Below are positions 1 to 9,532 of a stretch of 64,000 nucleotides of DNA, one piece after another. The stretch spans positions 43,327-107,326 of the forward strand of contig CAMYMI010000012.1 of assembly GCA_947259415.1 (NCBI GenBank). Reading direction: 5' to 3'. Position 1 is the first letter of the stretch. Each line of letters begins with the position of its first letter. The stretch comes from an uncultured Ectothiorhodospiraceae bacterium. Its GTDB lineage: Bacteria > Pseudomonadota > Gammaproteobacteria > UBA9214. The notes under the pieces were generated by a model that had not been told where the DNA came from, searched no databases, and saw only the letters and a program-made list of their open reading frames with translations. Made by a program: the position numbers and the translations under genes.

Positions 1-470
1 CGGCATGGATCTCGCGCAACTCGGCATTGCCGGGCAACTTGTCACCGATGGCGTACATCTCTTCCTTGCCACGCGGGTCGGCGATGATCGCGCGGGAGAA
101 TGCCTCATCGCCGGAAGAAAAGGCGCCGTGCAGCACCAGCTTGAGATGAGTATCCGGCGCATCGACGGGGGCAACCGGTCTGGCCGGTGCCGCATTTCGC
201 GCCGCCTCGCCGAAAAGATGCCAACTGGGCAGCTGTCGCACCAGCTGCGCATACTTATCCATCGGCAGCGTTTCCGTTTGAATATCCGGTGGTGCGATTT
301 CCAGCGGCTCGCGCCCGCTGGACCAGAAACCCGCGCTGCTCGCGGCCATGGCCACCATCCAGGCAATCCAGACCACCAGCAGCAGATTGATGACCGTGAT
401 GAGCACGCGCATGCGAGTGCCCTGCATGATTCGCAACCAGTCAGTCGATTGCGGTATCAAGGTTTTCATC
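1..470 (-). CDS. gspC: Type II secretion system protein GspC, N-terminal part (runs off the left edge)
   Basis: Reverse-strand reading from an ATG at 470 (AGGAAGGG just upstream) is open to the window edge, giving 156 residues. There is a short cytoplasmic N-terminus, one membrane segment at about 22-43, the HLFG motif at 84-87, and the start of the periplasmic HR domain from about 108 (LKLVLHGAFSSGDEAF, then AIIADPRGKEEMYAIGDKLP). GspC is the inner-membrane clamp that links the assembly platform to the GspD secretin. It starts 31 bp after rhlB and should be followed by gspD outside the window. It lies about 20 kb from the gspG-N operon, so the system is encoded in at least two pieces. Confidence 0.9.
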
Positions 471-501
471 ACCCTTCCTGCCTGCATCCCGGGATACCTG
501 T

Positions 502-1797
502 CTAGACGTTCCTGGCGCGACGTTCGCGTCGGGGTTTGGAGCCCCTTCCGCCACCGGGCTTGCGCCCCGTGTGGCGGCCGCCGCCCGGGCCTTCGCGACG
601 TTTTATTCTGACCGGCGGCTTGAGTTTCTGAATGTAGCCGTCCGGCACCGTCTCCACCGGTATCTTGTGTCCGATAAATTTCTCGATCTCCGGCAGCGAA
701 TAAACGAAGTTCTCGCAGGCGAAGCTGACGGCGTCGCCGTCCTTGCCAACACGCGCGGTACGGCCAATGCGGTGCACATAGTCCTCTGCATCCTGCGGCA
801 AGTCATAGTTGAATACATGACTGACATCAGGGATATGCAGCCCGCGTGCCGCGACATCCGTGGCGACGAGTATCGGCAGCTTGCCCTCCTGGAACTGCCT
901 CAGCAGGCTCTGGCGCTTCTTCTGAGGCACATCGCCCGACAGCACGGCCGCTTTGAAACCGTTGCCTTCCAGGTAGGCCCAGATGCGTTCAGCATTGCGC
1001 TTGGTGTTCACAAAAACGATGCTGCGCCTGGGATCAATATGGTTCAACAGGCCTATCAGCACGGGGATCTTCTCTTCATTGGATGTATGGTAGACCACCT
1101 GCCGGACCCGCTCGGCAGTCACCCGTTCCGGCTCGACATCGACGTATTCGGGATTGTTCATGTGCTCGTAGGCCAGCTCGTTGACACGATGAGACAGAGT
1201 GGCGGAGAACAGCAGACCGAGGCGTTGCTCCGGCGGAGGACAGCGGCGTATCAGGTAGCGTATGTCCTTGATGAAACCGAGGTCGAACATGCGGTCGGCC
1301 TCGTCCAGAACGATGGCGTCAATCTGCTTGAGATTGTAGATATGCTGCTTGAAGTAATCGATCAGGCGTCCCGGCGTCCCGATCAGGACATCGACACCGG
1401 CCTCGATCGCCTCACGCTGTGTGTCGTAACCGGTCCCGCCGTAGGCCAGGCACAGTTTTAGCCCGCAATGGCGACCCAGCGCCTCCGCATCATTGTAGAT
1501 CTGTATTGCCAGTTCCCGGGTCGGTGCCAGAATCAGCGCGCGTGGCTGATTGGGCTTGCGCTGCGGATCCACCGGACGGGTCAACAGGTGTTTGAACACC
1601 GCAATCAGGAACGCGGCGGTTTTACCGGTGCCGGTTTGCGCCTGCCCGGCGACATCGCGCCCCTTGAGTGCCACTGGCAGCGTCTCCGCCTGAATCGGGG
1701 TACACTTTGAAAATCCCGCTTCTTCAATGCCTTGCATCAGCTCGGCTGGCAGATCAAAATCGGAAAATGTTGTATCTGTTAAATGTGTCTCGCTCAT
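502..1797 (-). CDS. rhlB: ATP-dependent RNA helicase RhlB (DEAD-box)
   Basis: 431 residues, close to E. coli RhlB. The start [17 protein letters not shown] matches the RhlB N-terminus. Helicase motifs follow in order: Q motif ([10 protein letters not shown]), motif I (AQTGTGKT), PTRELA, the DEAD box ([10 protein letters not shown]), SAT (LFSATLS), then [10 protein letters not shown] and [10 protein letters not shown]. The C-terminus is a basic Gly/Arg tail of RNA-binding type. RhlB unwinds RNA and in enterics partners RNase E in the degradosome. Divergent from trxA and rho, a common gammaproteobacterial arrangement. The ATG has AGGCGG nearby. Confidence 0.95.
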   Translation of the reverse strand: MSETHLTDTTFSDFDLPAELMQGIEEAGFSKCTPIQAETLPVALKGRDVAGQAQTGTGKTAAFLIAVFKHLLTRPVDPQRKPNQPRALILAPTRELAIQIYNDAEALGRHCGLKLCLAYGGTGYDTQREAIEAGVDVLIGTPGRLIDYFKQHIYNLKQIDAIVLDEADRMFDLGFIKDIRYLIRRCPPPEQRLGLLFSATLSHRVNELAYEHMNNPEYVDVEPERVTAERVRQVVYHTSNEEKIPVLIGLLNHIDPRRSIVFVNTKRNAERIWAYLEGNGFKAAVLSGDVPQKKRQSLLRQFQEGKLPILVATDVAARGLHIPDVSHVFNYDLPQDAEDYVHRIGRTARVGKDGDAVSFACENFVYSLPEIEKFIGHKIPVETVPDGYIQKLKPPVRIKRREGPGGGRHTGRKPGGGRGSKPRRERRARNV

Positions 1798-2063
1798 AAC
1801 CGCCTAGGATACAGTAATTTATCATTTACGGGCTTGTAAATTGATCGGAATTAGGCTGAAATGTACACCTTGGTTGACACGTGGCGCACTAAAACGTGCA
1901 CCCATACGTCATGAAAGCCGGTGAATACCTCTTTCCTGCAGATCCTCGACAACATCATTACTACGGTAGATTCCATTTGATACCAGATCGAAAGGCATTG
2001 TGATCAGTCCGTCATTGGACGGGATCATTCCGGCTGCTTTTTGATAACAGGAGAAATTGTACT

Positions 2064-2390
2064 GTGAGTAAAGACATCATTTATGTGACAGATGACACCT
2101 TCGAAGCCGAGGTTCTCAATGCCTCCGATCCCGTTCTGGTTGACTACTGGGCAGAATGGTGTGGTCCCTGCAAGATGATAGCGCCAATCCTGGATGAAAT
2201 CGCCAATGAGTACACCGGCAAGATCAAGATCGCCAAGCTGAATATCGATGACAACCCGCAGACACCACCCAAGTACGGGATCCGCGGTATACCGACTCTG
2301 ATGCTGTTCAAGGGCGGCAACGTGGAAGCAACCAAGGTGGGCGCCCTGTCCAAGTCCCAGTTGACTGCCTTTATCGACAGCAATATCTAG
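2064..2390 (+). CDS. trxA: Thioredoxin 1
   Basis: 108 residues, the usual thioredoxin length. The active site is WCGPC with Cys33 and Cys36, and the conserved cis-Pro block ([11 protein letters not shown]) follows. It is the general cytoplasmic dithiol reductant for ribonucleotide reductase, PAPS reductase and others. The start is GTG at 2064, preceded by AACAGGAG at 2046-2053; no ATG fits. Located between rhlB (divergent) and rho (same strand, 203 bp downstream), the classical trxA-rho order. Confidence 0.96.
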   Translation: MSKDIIYVTDDTFEAEVLNASDPVLVDYWAEWCGPCKMIAPILDEIANEYTGKIKIAKLNIDDNPQTPPKYGIRGIPTLMLFKGGNVEATKVGALSKSQLTAFIDSNI

Positions 2391-2593
2391 GCAAGCGCCT
2401 GTTAAAATAGATAGGGAGGGTAGACGCACCACGTCACACGTGCTAGCGTTACGTTACAACATAATCACAAACCGCTCCGGATTCGGTACTCACCCGGGCG
2501 GCATCTCCCGAAAACACCATAATAAGCTTCCCCGGCTGCACCAGCTGCAGCCTGTTCAGTTCAACAATCCATGACACGCATCAAAGGCATTCT

Positions 2594-3850
2594 ATGAATC
2601 TCTCCGAACTCAAGCTCAAACCCGCCAGTGAGCTGCTCGAAATCGCCCAGGGGATGGGCATCGAGGGTATGGCCCGCGCCCGCAAGCAGGACATCATTTT
2701 CTCCATCCTGAAATCACATGCGAAGAAAGGCGAAGATATCTTCGGTAACGGCGTACTGGAAATCCTGCAGGACGGTTTTGGTTTCCTGCGTTCCGCTGAC
2801 AGTTCCTATCTCGCCGGCCCGGACGACATCTATGTCTCGCCGAGCCAGGTGCGCCGCTTCAGCCTGCGTACCGGCGACACCGTGGACGGCAAGATCCGCC
2901 CCCCCAAGGACAGTGAACGCTATTTCGCCCTCCTCAAGGTCAGTGAAATCAATTACGAGAAGCCGGAGAATGCCAAGCACAAGGTCGCGTTCGAAAACCT
3001 GACACCGCTGCATCCCAACGAACGGATGACCCTGGAACGCGGCAACGGCAGCACAGAGGACATCACCGCGCGCGTCATCGATCTGGTGGCACCGCTCGGC
3101 AAGGGGTCGCGCGGGTTGATTGTGTCGCCACCAAAGGCCGGCAAGACCATGCTGCTGCAGAATGTCGCGCAATCCATCACCTCCAACCACCCGGAGTGCT
3201 ATTTAATCGTGCTGCTGATCGACGAGCGTCCGGAGGAGGTGACCGAAATGTCGCGCTCCGTGAAGGGCGAAGTCGTCTCGAGTACCTTCGACGAACCGGC
3301 CAGCCGCCACGTACAGGTCGCCGAGATGGTTATCGAGAAGGCCCGGCGCCTGGTCGAACACAAGCGCGATGTCGTCATCCTGCTGGATTCCATCACCCGC
3401 CTGGGACGCGCCTACAACACCGTGGTGCCCTCTTCCGGCAAGGTGCTGACCGGTGGCGTCGATGCCAACGCCCTGCAGCGTCCCAAACGATTCTTCGGCG
3501 CGGCGCGCAACATCGAGGAAGGTGGCAGCCTGACCATCCTGGCCACCGCGCTGGTCGATACCGGCTCGCGCATGGATGACGTGATCTATGAGGAGTTCAA
3601 GGGAACCGGCAATCTGGAGATTCACCTGGACCGCAAGATCGCCGAGAAACGCATTTACCCGTCCATCAACATCAACCGCTCCGGCACGCGCCGCGAGGAA
3701 CTGCTGACCGATCCGGCCGAACTACAGAAGATGTGGATCCTGCGCAAGTTGCTGCACCCGATGGATGAACTGGCCGCCATGGAATTCCTGCTCGACAAAC
3801 TCAAGGCCACCAAGAGTAATACACAGTTCTTCGAATCAATGAAACGGTAA
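2594..3850 (+). CDS. rho: Transcription termination factor Rho
   Basis: 418 residues, one fewer than E. coli Rho. An N-terminal helical domain is followed by the cold-shock-like RNA-binding domain ([14 protein letters not shown], about 61-74). The ATPase has Walker A PPKAGKT with Lys184 and Walker [11 protein letters not shown]. It is a hexameric RNA helicase that ends transcription of untranslated RNA. The 203-bp leader between trxA and rho is long enough for the autogenous attenuation known for rho, but I see no diagnostic element in it. Confidence 0.97.
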   Translation: MNLSELKLKPASELLEIAQGMGIEGMARARKQDIIFSILKSHAKKGEDIFGNGVLEILQDGFGFLRSADSSYLAGPDDIYVSPSQVRRFSLRTGDTVDGKIRPPKDSERYFALLKVSEINYEKPENAKHKVAFENLTPLHPNERMTLERGNGSTEDITARVIDLVAPLGKGSRGLIVSPPKAGKTMLLQNVAQSITSNHPECYLIVLLIDERPEEVTEMSRSVKGEVVSSTFDEPASRHVQVAEMVIEKARRLVEHKRDVVILLDSITRLGRAYNTVVPSSGKVLTGGVDANALQRPKRFFGAARNIEEGGSLTILATALVDTGSRMDDVIYEEFKGTGNLEIHLDRKIAEKRIYPSININRSGTRREELLTDPAELQKMWILRKLLHPMDELAAMEFLLDKLKATKSNTQFFESMKR

Positions 3851-3941
3851 GGATCAATTGGGTAGGACTCGATTGATCGCGTGAATAACCTCGCCGTTGC
3901 AATATAGATACTGCCTGACGTCTTTAAGTCTCACTTCCCAG

Positions 3942-5045
3942 TTACCCATCATCCCCCAGGTTCCTCAACCGCGCCATGCGTCGCTCCAGCGGCGGGTGGG
4001 TGGCAAACAGCCGGTTGGCCTTCTCTGAGAAATTGCGAAACGGGTTCACGATGAACATATGCTGGGTGGCCTGGTTTGCGCCCTTGAAGGGCCTGGCATT
4101 CAGGGCCAGCTTCTCAAGTGCCGATATCAGCCCCTCCGGATGACGGGTCAGGCGCACACTGGTGGCATCGGCCAGGAACTCCCGCTGGCGCTGAACCGCC
4201 ATCTGCACCAGGCGTGAAAAGATCGGCGCCAGGGCCGCGAATAACAGCAGGAACAGCACGATCACCAGTGCACCTCCACCGCCCCGGCTGTTCGAGCTGC
4301 GCGAACGGCCGGAATAGCGCAGCGAACGCAAGGCCCCGTCGCTGATCAGCGCAATCAGGCCGACAATGACACCCACGGCAGTGGCATAACGGATATCCCA
4401 GTTCACGATGTGACCCATTTCGTGACCGATAACACCCTGCAGTTCTTCCCGGTTGAGCGTGTCCAGCAGGCCCCGCGTCACGCCAATCGAGGAACGTGCC
4501 GGGTGCATCCCGGTCGCGAAGGCATTCAGCGCATCCGTCCCGATCACGTAAACCCGTGGCTTGCGGATTCCGGCCGCAATGGCCATTTCTTCGACCACGT
4601 TGTGCAATTGTGGCTCCTCATCGGGCGTCACTTCCCGGGCCCCAGTCATGCGCAGGACAATGCGGTCGCCTTTCTTAAACGAAATCCACGACCAGATCAC
4701 ACCGACAACAAGCAGCACCAGCGCCGCCTGGACACCCCAGCGGCTGGCAAACCAGATGTCTTCTGCCCCTTCGGGAAAATTGCCCGACATGGCCTGCACA
4801 CTCCAGCCCAGCAGGTAACCCAGGATGACCAGGGTGAGCATGAGTATGATTACCAGGCGACGGGTCGCCTTCTGATTGGCGCGTGCCGCGGCCATGAAAT
4901 CGGTGCGCCGCAGCACCTTGTTGCGGAGCAACGGCTTGTCCTGCCAGTTGGCGATCAGGGGGGCGCCGCACTGGCGGCAGGCATGCGCATGCGCGCGGTT
5001 TGCGGTACCGCATTCCGGGCATGATTTTGGAATCGAACTGGCCAT
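3942..5045 (-). CDS. M48 family (HtpX-like) membrane metalloprotease with N-terminal zinc ribbon
   Basis: 367 residues. The N-terminus carries a zinc-ribbon pattern, CPEC then CRQC (Cys9, 12, 23, 26), which standard HtpX lacks. Two membrane segments follow (about 62-84 and 105-123), then the M48 zinc site HEMGH at 208-212. Two more hydrophobic stretches come next, and then the EFLAD motif, which supplies the third zinc ligand. M48 HtpX-type proteases clear misfolded inner-membrane proteins. The neighbour 104 bp upstream is lemA; lemA-htpX pairing is widespread but the role of LemA is not settled. The zinc ribbon could bind a partner or act as a sensor; that is inference. Confidence 0.88.
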   Translation of the reverse strand: MASSIPKSCPECGTANRAHAHACRQCGAPLIANWQDKPLLRNKVLRRTDFMAAARANQKATRRLVIILMLTLVILGYLLGWSVQAMSGNFPEGAEDIWFASRWGVQAALVLLVVGVIWSWISFKKGDRIVLRMTGAREVTPDEEPQLHNVVEEMAIAAGIRKPRVYVIGTDALNAFATGMHPARSSIGVTRGLLDTLNREELQGVIGHEMGHIVNWDIRYATAVGVIVGLIALISDGALRSLRYSGRSRSSNSRGGGGALVIVLFLLLFAALAPIFSRLVQMAVQRQREFLADATSVRLTRHPEGLISALEKLALNARPFKGANQATQHMFIVNPFRNFSEKANRLFATHPPLERRMARLRNLGDDG

Positions 5046-5149
5046 CAGGTAATCAATGGAGTCATACCCGATCGATCGCTGACAACATTAATCATGTAAA
5101 GCAAATAATGATTAATCGAGTCTGACCTCATTGATTAAGCTGATCCGAT

Positions 5150-5707
5150 TTAGCGGATATCCACCTTGGGCGCCCCGGCCTCCGCCTCCGGCACTTCAAA
5201 ATAGGTGGCCTCATGGAAACCGAACATGCCGGCAACGATATTGGACGGGAATACCTGTATACCATTGTTGAGTGTCATGACGCTGTCATTGTAGAACTGG
5301 CGCGAGAAGGAGATTTTGTTCTCGGTCGCGCTCAGTTCTTCCATCAGGCGCGCGACACTCTCGTTGGCCTTGAGGTCGGGGTATGCCTCCATTAATGCAA
5401 ACAGCTTGCCCAGCGCAGCCCCCAGGATGCCCTCGGCTGCAATCGCCTCCTCGGGGTTTCTGGCACCCACGGCCTGGTTGCGTGCCTGTACCACCTTCTC
5501 CAGGGTTTCCTGTTCATAGGACATGTAGTCCTTGACGGTCTCCACCAGGTTCGGAATCAGGTCATGACGGCGCTTCAGCTGTACGTCGATCTGCCGCCAG
5601 GCGTTCCTGACCTGGTTGCGCAGGTTTACCAGGCGGTTGTAGAGCGTCACCCCCAGCAGTGGAATCCCGATAACGAGTGCCACCAGCCCCCAGCCAATAA
5701 TCTCCAT
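5150..5707 (-). CDS. lemA: LemA family protein
   Basis: 185 residues. One N-terminal membrane anchor (about 3-22), then a long helical domain with the family blocks LYNRLVNLRNQVRNAWRQID, RRHDLIPNLVETVKDY and SRQFYNDSVMTLNNGIQVFP. The topology is a short extracytoplasmic N-terminus with a cytoplasmic helical bundle. Same strand as the HtpX-like protease downstream, so probably one transcription unit. Function is unknown across the family. Confidence 0.93.
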   Translation of the reverse strand: MEIIGWGLVALVIGIPLLGVTLYNRLVNLRNQVRNAWRQIDVQLKRRHDLIPNLVETVKDYMSYEQETLEKVVQARNQAVGARNPEEAIAAEGILGAALGKLFALMEAYPDLKANESVARLMEELSATENKISFSRQFYNDSVMTLNNGIQVFPSNIVAGMFGFHEATYFEVPEAEAGAPKVDIR

Positions 5708-6002
5708 TAGTTACCCCCTTTTTTTTCGCAACTGATATCAGATGACCCGGTAATCCGTGAGCCTGAAGCACTGCGATTCCCGTTGTGGGCATGAGGATAA
5801 CATCCCTGAGAATTCAGGACAGCCGCCAGGGTTGAATTTGTAAAACCTGGCGAGCGGTGGGCGAGAAGCAACCTGAGTACTGTTGCCCATCGCGCTTGAG
5901 AAACGCTCCTACAACACAAATTTCAAGCTTTGCTCTTTACTTCTCACTCTATTATCTTTCCGTGGACACTCTTTGGTAAGTACGTCGCAGGATGCAAATC
6001 AA
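5708..6002. repeat. Gene-free stretch with dispersed-repeat fragments
   Basis: 295 bp between the lemA promoter region and the end of purD. It holds a 'CGCTCCTACAACAC' unit (about 5904-5918) and a fragment of the 'TTTCCGTGG' unit (about 5958-5966). No credible reading frame or RNA gene. Confidence 0.5.
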
Positions 6003-7286
6003 TCACCCTTCACGCCCGATTGCCCGGTAGCCGATATCCCTGCGGTAATAGACGCCAGGCCAGCTGATCGCCTCGACGCACTGATAGGCTTGCTTCTGGG
6101 CAGCCGCAATGGTTGCGCCCAGCGCGCATACACACAGCACCCGCCCCCCACTGGTCACCACCTGTTCGTCGCGCGTCGCGGTACCGGCATGAAACACCTT
6201 GCAGGGACCGGCACCCAGCGCAGACAGGCCCTCGATCAGGTCGCCCTTTTGGTAGCTGTCGGGATAACCACCGGCGGCCAGCACCACGCCCAGGGAAGTG
6301 TGTTCATCCCATTCGGCCTCGACCTCGTCGAGGTTACCCTTGAGGGCGGTCAGGCATAGCGCAACCAGGTCCGACTTGAGCCGCAGCATGATCGGCTGAG
6401 TCTCTGGGTCACCGAACCGCACGTTGTATTCCAGCACCTTGGGCGTGCCGTCGACGGTGATCATCAAACCGGCGTAGAGGAAACCGGTAAAATCATTACC
6501 CTCCTCGGCCATGCCGCGCACGGTCGGCCGGATAACCTCGTTCATGATGCGCCGGTGTATCTCCGGCGTCACCACCGGCGCCGGTGAATAGGCGCCCATG
6601 CCGCCGGTGTTGGGGCCGGTATCGCCGTTGTCGCGCGCCTTGTGATCCTGTGAGGTGGCCAGCGGCAGGGTGTGGGTACCATCCACCATGACGATAAAGC
6701 TGGCTTCCTCGCCCTGCAGGTATTCCTCGATCACCACCCGGTGACCGGCCTCGCCGAAGACATTGCCGCTGAGCATGTCCTCGACCGCGCGGATGGCTTT
6801 TTCCTCGGTCTGGGCCAGGATGACGCCCTTGCCAGCCGCCAGACCGTCGGCCTTTACCACGATCGGCGCCCCTTGCTCGCGGATATAGGCCACGGCCTTG
6901 CCAACGTTAGTAAAAGCAGCGTAAGCACCGGTGGGGATGTTGTGGCGTGCAAGGAAATCCTTGGCAAAGGTCTTCGATCCCTCCAGCTGCGCTGCGCCCC
7001 GGGTAGGGCCAAAACAGGGGAGGCCGGCGGCCGCGAACTGGTCCACTATCCCTGCGACCAGCGGCGCCTCGGGACCGACGATGGTGAGGCCGACTTCGTT
7101 GTCCCGGGCAAAGGCCATCAAACCCGCAATGTCGCTTGTGTTTATAGCGACGTTTTCGATGCCCGGTTCCAGCGCCGTGCCGGCATTGCCCGGCGCCACA
7201 TACACCGTGTCCGCCTGCGGGGACTGGGCGGCCTTCCATGCCAGGGCGTGTTCGCGCCCGCCCCCGCCGATAATGAGAATATTCAT
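6003..7286 (-). CDS. purD: Phosphoribosylamine--glycine ligase
   Basis: 427 residues, normal for PurD. It starts MNILIIGGGGREHALAWKAA and has the ATP-grasp blocks VKADGLAAGKGV, EEYLQGEEASFIVM and GPNTGGMGAYSPAP, and the metal-binding segment LEYNVRFGDPETQ. It catalyses step two of purine synthesis: PRA + Gly + ATP to GAR. It follows purH on the same strand across a 328-bp repeat-bearing gap, the usual purH-purD order. It appears intact, unlike purH. Confidence 0.96.
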   Translation of the reverse strand: MNILIIGGGGREHALAWKAAQSPQADTVYVAPGNAGTALEPGIENVAINTSDIAGLMAFARDNEVGLTIVGPEAPLVAGIVDQFAAAGLPCFGPTRGAAQLEGSKTFAKDFLARHNIPTGAYAAFTNVGKAVAYIREQGAPIVVKADGLAAGKGVILAQTEEKAIRAVEDMLSGNVFGEAGHRVVIEEYLQGEEASFIVMVDGTHTLPLATSQDHKARDNGDTGPNTGGMGAYSPAPVVTPEIHRRIMNEVIRPTVRGMAEEGNDFTGFLYAGLMITVDGTPKVLEYNVRFGDPETQPIMLRLKSDLVALCLTALKGNLDEVEAEWDEHTSLGVVLAAGGYPDSYQKGDLIEGLSALGAGPCKVFHAGTATRDEQVVTSGGRVLCVCALGATIAAAQKQAYQCVEAISWPGVYYRRDIGYRAIGREG

Positions 7287-7614
7287 AGCTGTTCCTTAAT
7301 CATGAACATAGCCCGAGATGCATATAAACGCCAAAATTCACCGCAAAGACGCCATGAACGCAAAGGAGAATCTTATTAAATAAAGCAAAATCATATTAGC
7401 CCGACTTTGTCTCATTTGAACTCGTATGGATAAGCTGGCCGGGAATCCAAAAAGGATTTTTTAATAAAAATCTTTGCATCCTTTGCATCTTTGCGGTGAA
7501 TTCTCTTATTCATGTTCTGCTGTGGATTCGTGGCTAATTCCTGATGCGAACAGCGCCCCCTGTAAACGATTCATGCCTCACCTTCAGTTATTACTTGTCA
7601 CTTCTTACCAAATT
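7287..7614. repeat. purH-purD spacer with inverted 'TCTTTGCGGTGAAT' repeats
   Basis: 328 bp without a gene. Two copies of a 14-bp unit lie in opposite orientation: ATTCACCGCAAAGA at 7336-7349 and TCTTTGCGGTGAAT at 7488-7501. Each is extended by degenerate 'CAAAG/CTTTG' units. A 'GTGGATTCGTGGCTAA' fragment follows near 7524-7539. The same units recur at about 18.6-18.95, 33.1 and 33.9 kb. Confidence 0.6.
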
Positions 7615-9130
7615 TTAATGCCGGAAATGCCGCATGCCGGTGAACACCATGGCCATGCCATGCTCGTCCGCCGCGGCGATCACCTCGTCGTCGCGCATGG
7701 AACCGCCCGGCTGGATCACAGCTACGATGCCCACCTCGGCGGCCTGATCGATGCCGTCGCGGAACGGGAAAAAAGCGTCCGAGGCCATCACCGAACCGCG
7801 CACCTCCAGACCCTCGTCCGCCGCCTTGAGTGCAGCAATCCTGGCACTGTAGACCCGGCTCATCTGGCCGGCGCCGACACCGATGGTCATGCCGTCCCTG
7901 CAGTAGACGATGGCATTGGACTTGACGAACTTGCCGACCCGCCAGGCAAACAGCAGATCCAGCGTCTCCTGCGCGGTCGGTGCACGTTGTGTCACCACCT
8001 TCAGGTCGGACTCACTCACCCGACCCAGATCGCGGTCCTGCACCAGCAGGCCGCCGTTGACGCGCTTGAAGTCCAGCCCGGCGGCGGGTGTATCACCCCA
8101 TTCCCCGCAAGCCAGAATGCGCACATTCTTCTTGGTGGCCAGCAGCGGCACGGCGGCCGGGTCGATTGTCGGGGCGATGATCACCTCGACGAACTGGCGG
8201 TCGATGATCGCCTGCGCGGTCGTCGGTCTTGAAGGCACGGTCATAGGCGGCCAGCGGCGTATCACCCAACGCCACCCCGCAGGGGTTGGCGTGCTTGACG
8301 ATCACGCAGGCCGGGCTTTCGTTGAAGGACTTGACACATTCCAGCGCCGCATCGGTATCCGCTACGTTGTTGTAGGACAGTTCCTTTCCCTGCAGCTGCT
8401 GCGCCGTGGCCACCGAGACCTCGCCCGGCTGGTGTTCGACATAGAACGCGGCGCGCTGATGCGGGTTCTCGCCATAGCGCATGGTCTGCACCTGGCGGTA
8501 CTGAAGGTTGAGGGTGTGCGGGAAGGCTGTGCGCTCACCCCCCTGGCCGATCGCCCCCAGGTAGTTCGCAATGGCGCCGTCATAACGGGCCGTGTGCTCA
8601 AAGGTCTTGACCGCCAGCATAAAACGCGAGGCATCCGACACCCGGGCGTTGTTCTGGCGCAGTTCGTCCAGCACCAGTCCATAGTCGGCGCTGTCGACCA
8701 CCACGGTCACCGCGGCATGGTTCTTGGCGGCAGCGCGCAGCATGGTCGGCCCGCCGATATCGATGTTCTCGATCGCGATCGCCAGGTCACAGTCCTCGCG
8801 CGCCACGGTCTGCTCGAATGGGTACAGGTTCACCACCACCATGTCGATAGGCGGGATCCCGTGTTCGGCCATTACTTCCTTGTCAGTGTCGCGCCGCGCG
8901 AGGATGCCACCGTGGACCTTCGGGTGCAGTGTCTTGACGCGCCCGTCCATCATCTCCGGGAAGCCGGTGTAGTCGGACACCTCGACCACGGGTATGCCGG
9001 CCCCGGACAGCAGGCGCGCCGTCCCCCCGGTCGACAGAATTTCGATGCCCAGCGACCGCAGGCCCTGGGCAAACTCGGTGATACCGCTCTTGTCTGAAAC
9101 ACTGATCAGGGCGCGTGTAACTGTGTTCAT
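7615..9130 (-). pseudogene. purH: Bifunctional AICAR transformylase/IMP cyclohydrolase, disrupted by a deletion and frameshift
   Basis: Two overlapping reverse frames together make PurH. The first (from the ATG at 9130) begins [20 protein letters not shown], contains [20 protein letters not shown], and goes out of frame after AFKTD near 8222. The second resumes at [14 protein letters not shown] and runs to the normal C-terminus GMRHFRH at 7615. Compared with the family, the conserved block beginning PTSAFGG (about 18 residues) is missing; one base remains at the junction near 8221, implying loss of about 53 bp. The block lies in the AICAR transformylase domain. PurH performs the last two steps of IMP synthesis. 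This is either a real lesion or an assembly error; the rest of the gene is well preserved, which favours an error or a very recent event. Confidence 0.85.
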
Positions 9131-9277
9131 TGGATGTGTCGATACCTTGGTTGTGAATCGTCATACTTCAGGATGTTCACGCCTGCACGAGTCATACGGG
9201 GGTTTCCTTTTTTCCCCTGCTCCCTCGTGGAGAGAGAAGGTCGGGATGAGGGGTGTTGGGAAAAACGCCCCTTACTA

Positions 9278-9532
9278 TCAGAGCTGATAGGTCTTGAGCT
9301 TCTTGCGCAGGGTACCGCGACTGATGCCGAGCAGTTCGGCCGCCTGCGACTGGTTGCCAGCCACATGATTCATGACGACATCCAGGACGGCCGGTTCGAC
9401 CTCCTCCAGGACCACATGGTAGAGGTCGTTGACCTTGGTGCCACTGAGGTCCTCCAGGTAGAGCTCCAGCGCCGACTGCACACTGCGGCGTATCGGCTGC
9501 TTGCGCCGTTCGCGTCTAATCGGCTGACTCAT
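9278..9532 (-). CDS. fis: DNA-binding protein Fis
   Basis: 84 residues. The C-terminal helix-turn-helix (GNQSQAAELLGISRGTLRKK) and the block VNDLYHVVLEEVEPAVLDVVM are diagnostic of Fis. It is a nucleoid-bending protein and growth-phase regulator of rRNA and other promoters. The ATG overlaps the dusB stop in an ATGA arrangement (9529-9532), so translation is probably coupled, as in the dusB-fis operon of enterics. A partial 'gagagagaaggt' repeat lies just downstream (about 9229-9242). Confidence 0.96.
   Translation of the reverse strand: MSQPIRRERRKQPIRRSVQSALELYLEDLSGTKVNDLYHVVLEEVEPAVLDVVMNHVAGNQSQAAELLGISRGTLRKKLKTYQL

Noticed and set aside
1874..1905. TTGACA-containing promoter upstream of trxA
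   Set aside because: The -35-like hexamer has no convincing -10 at 16-18 bp.
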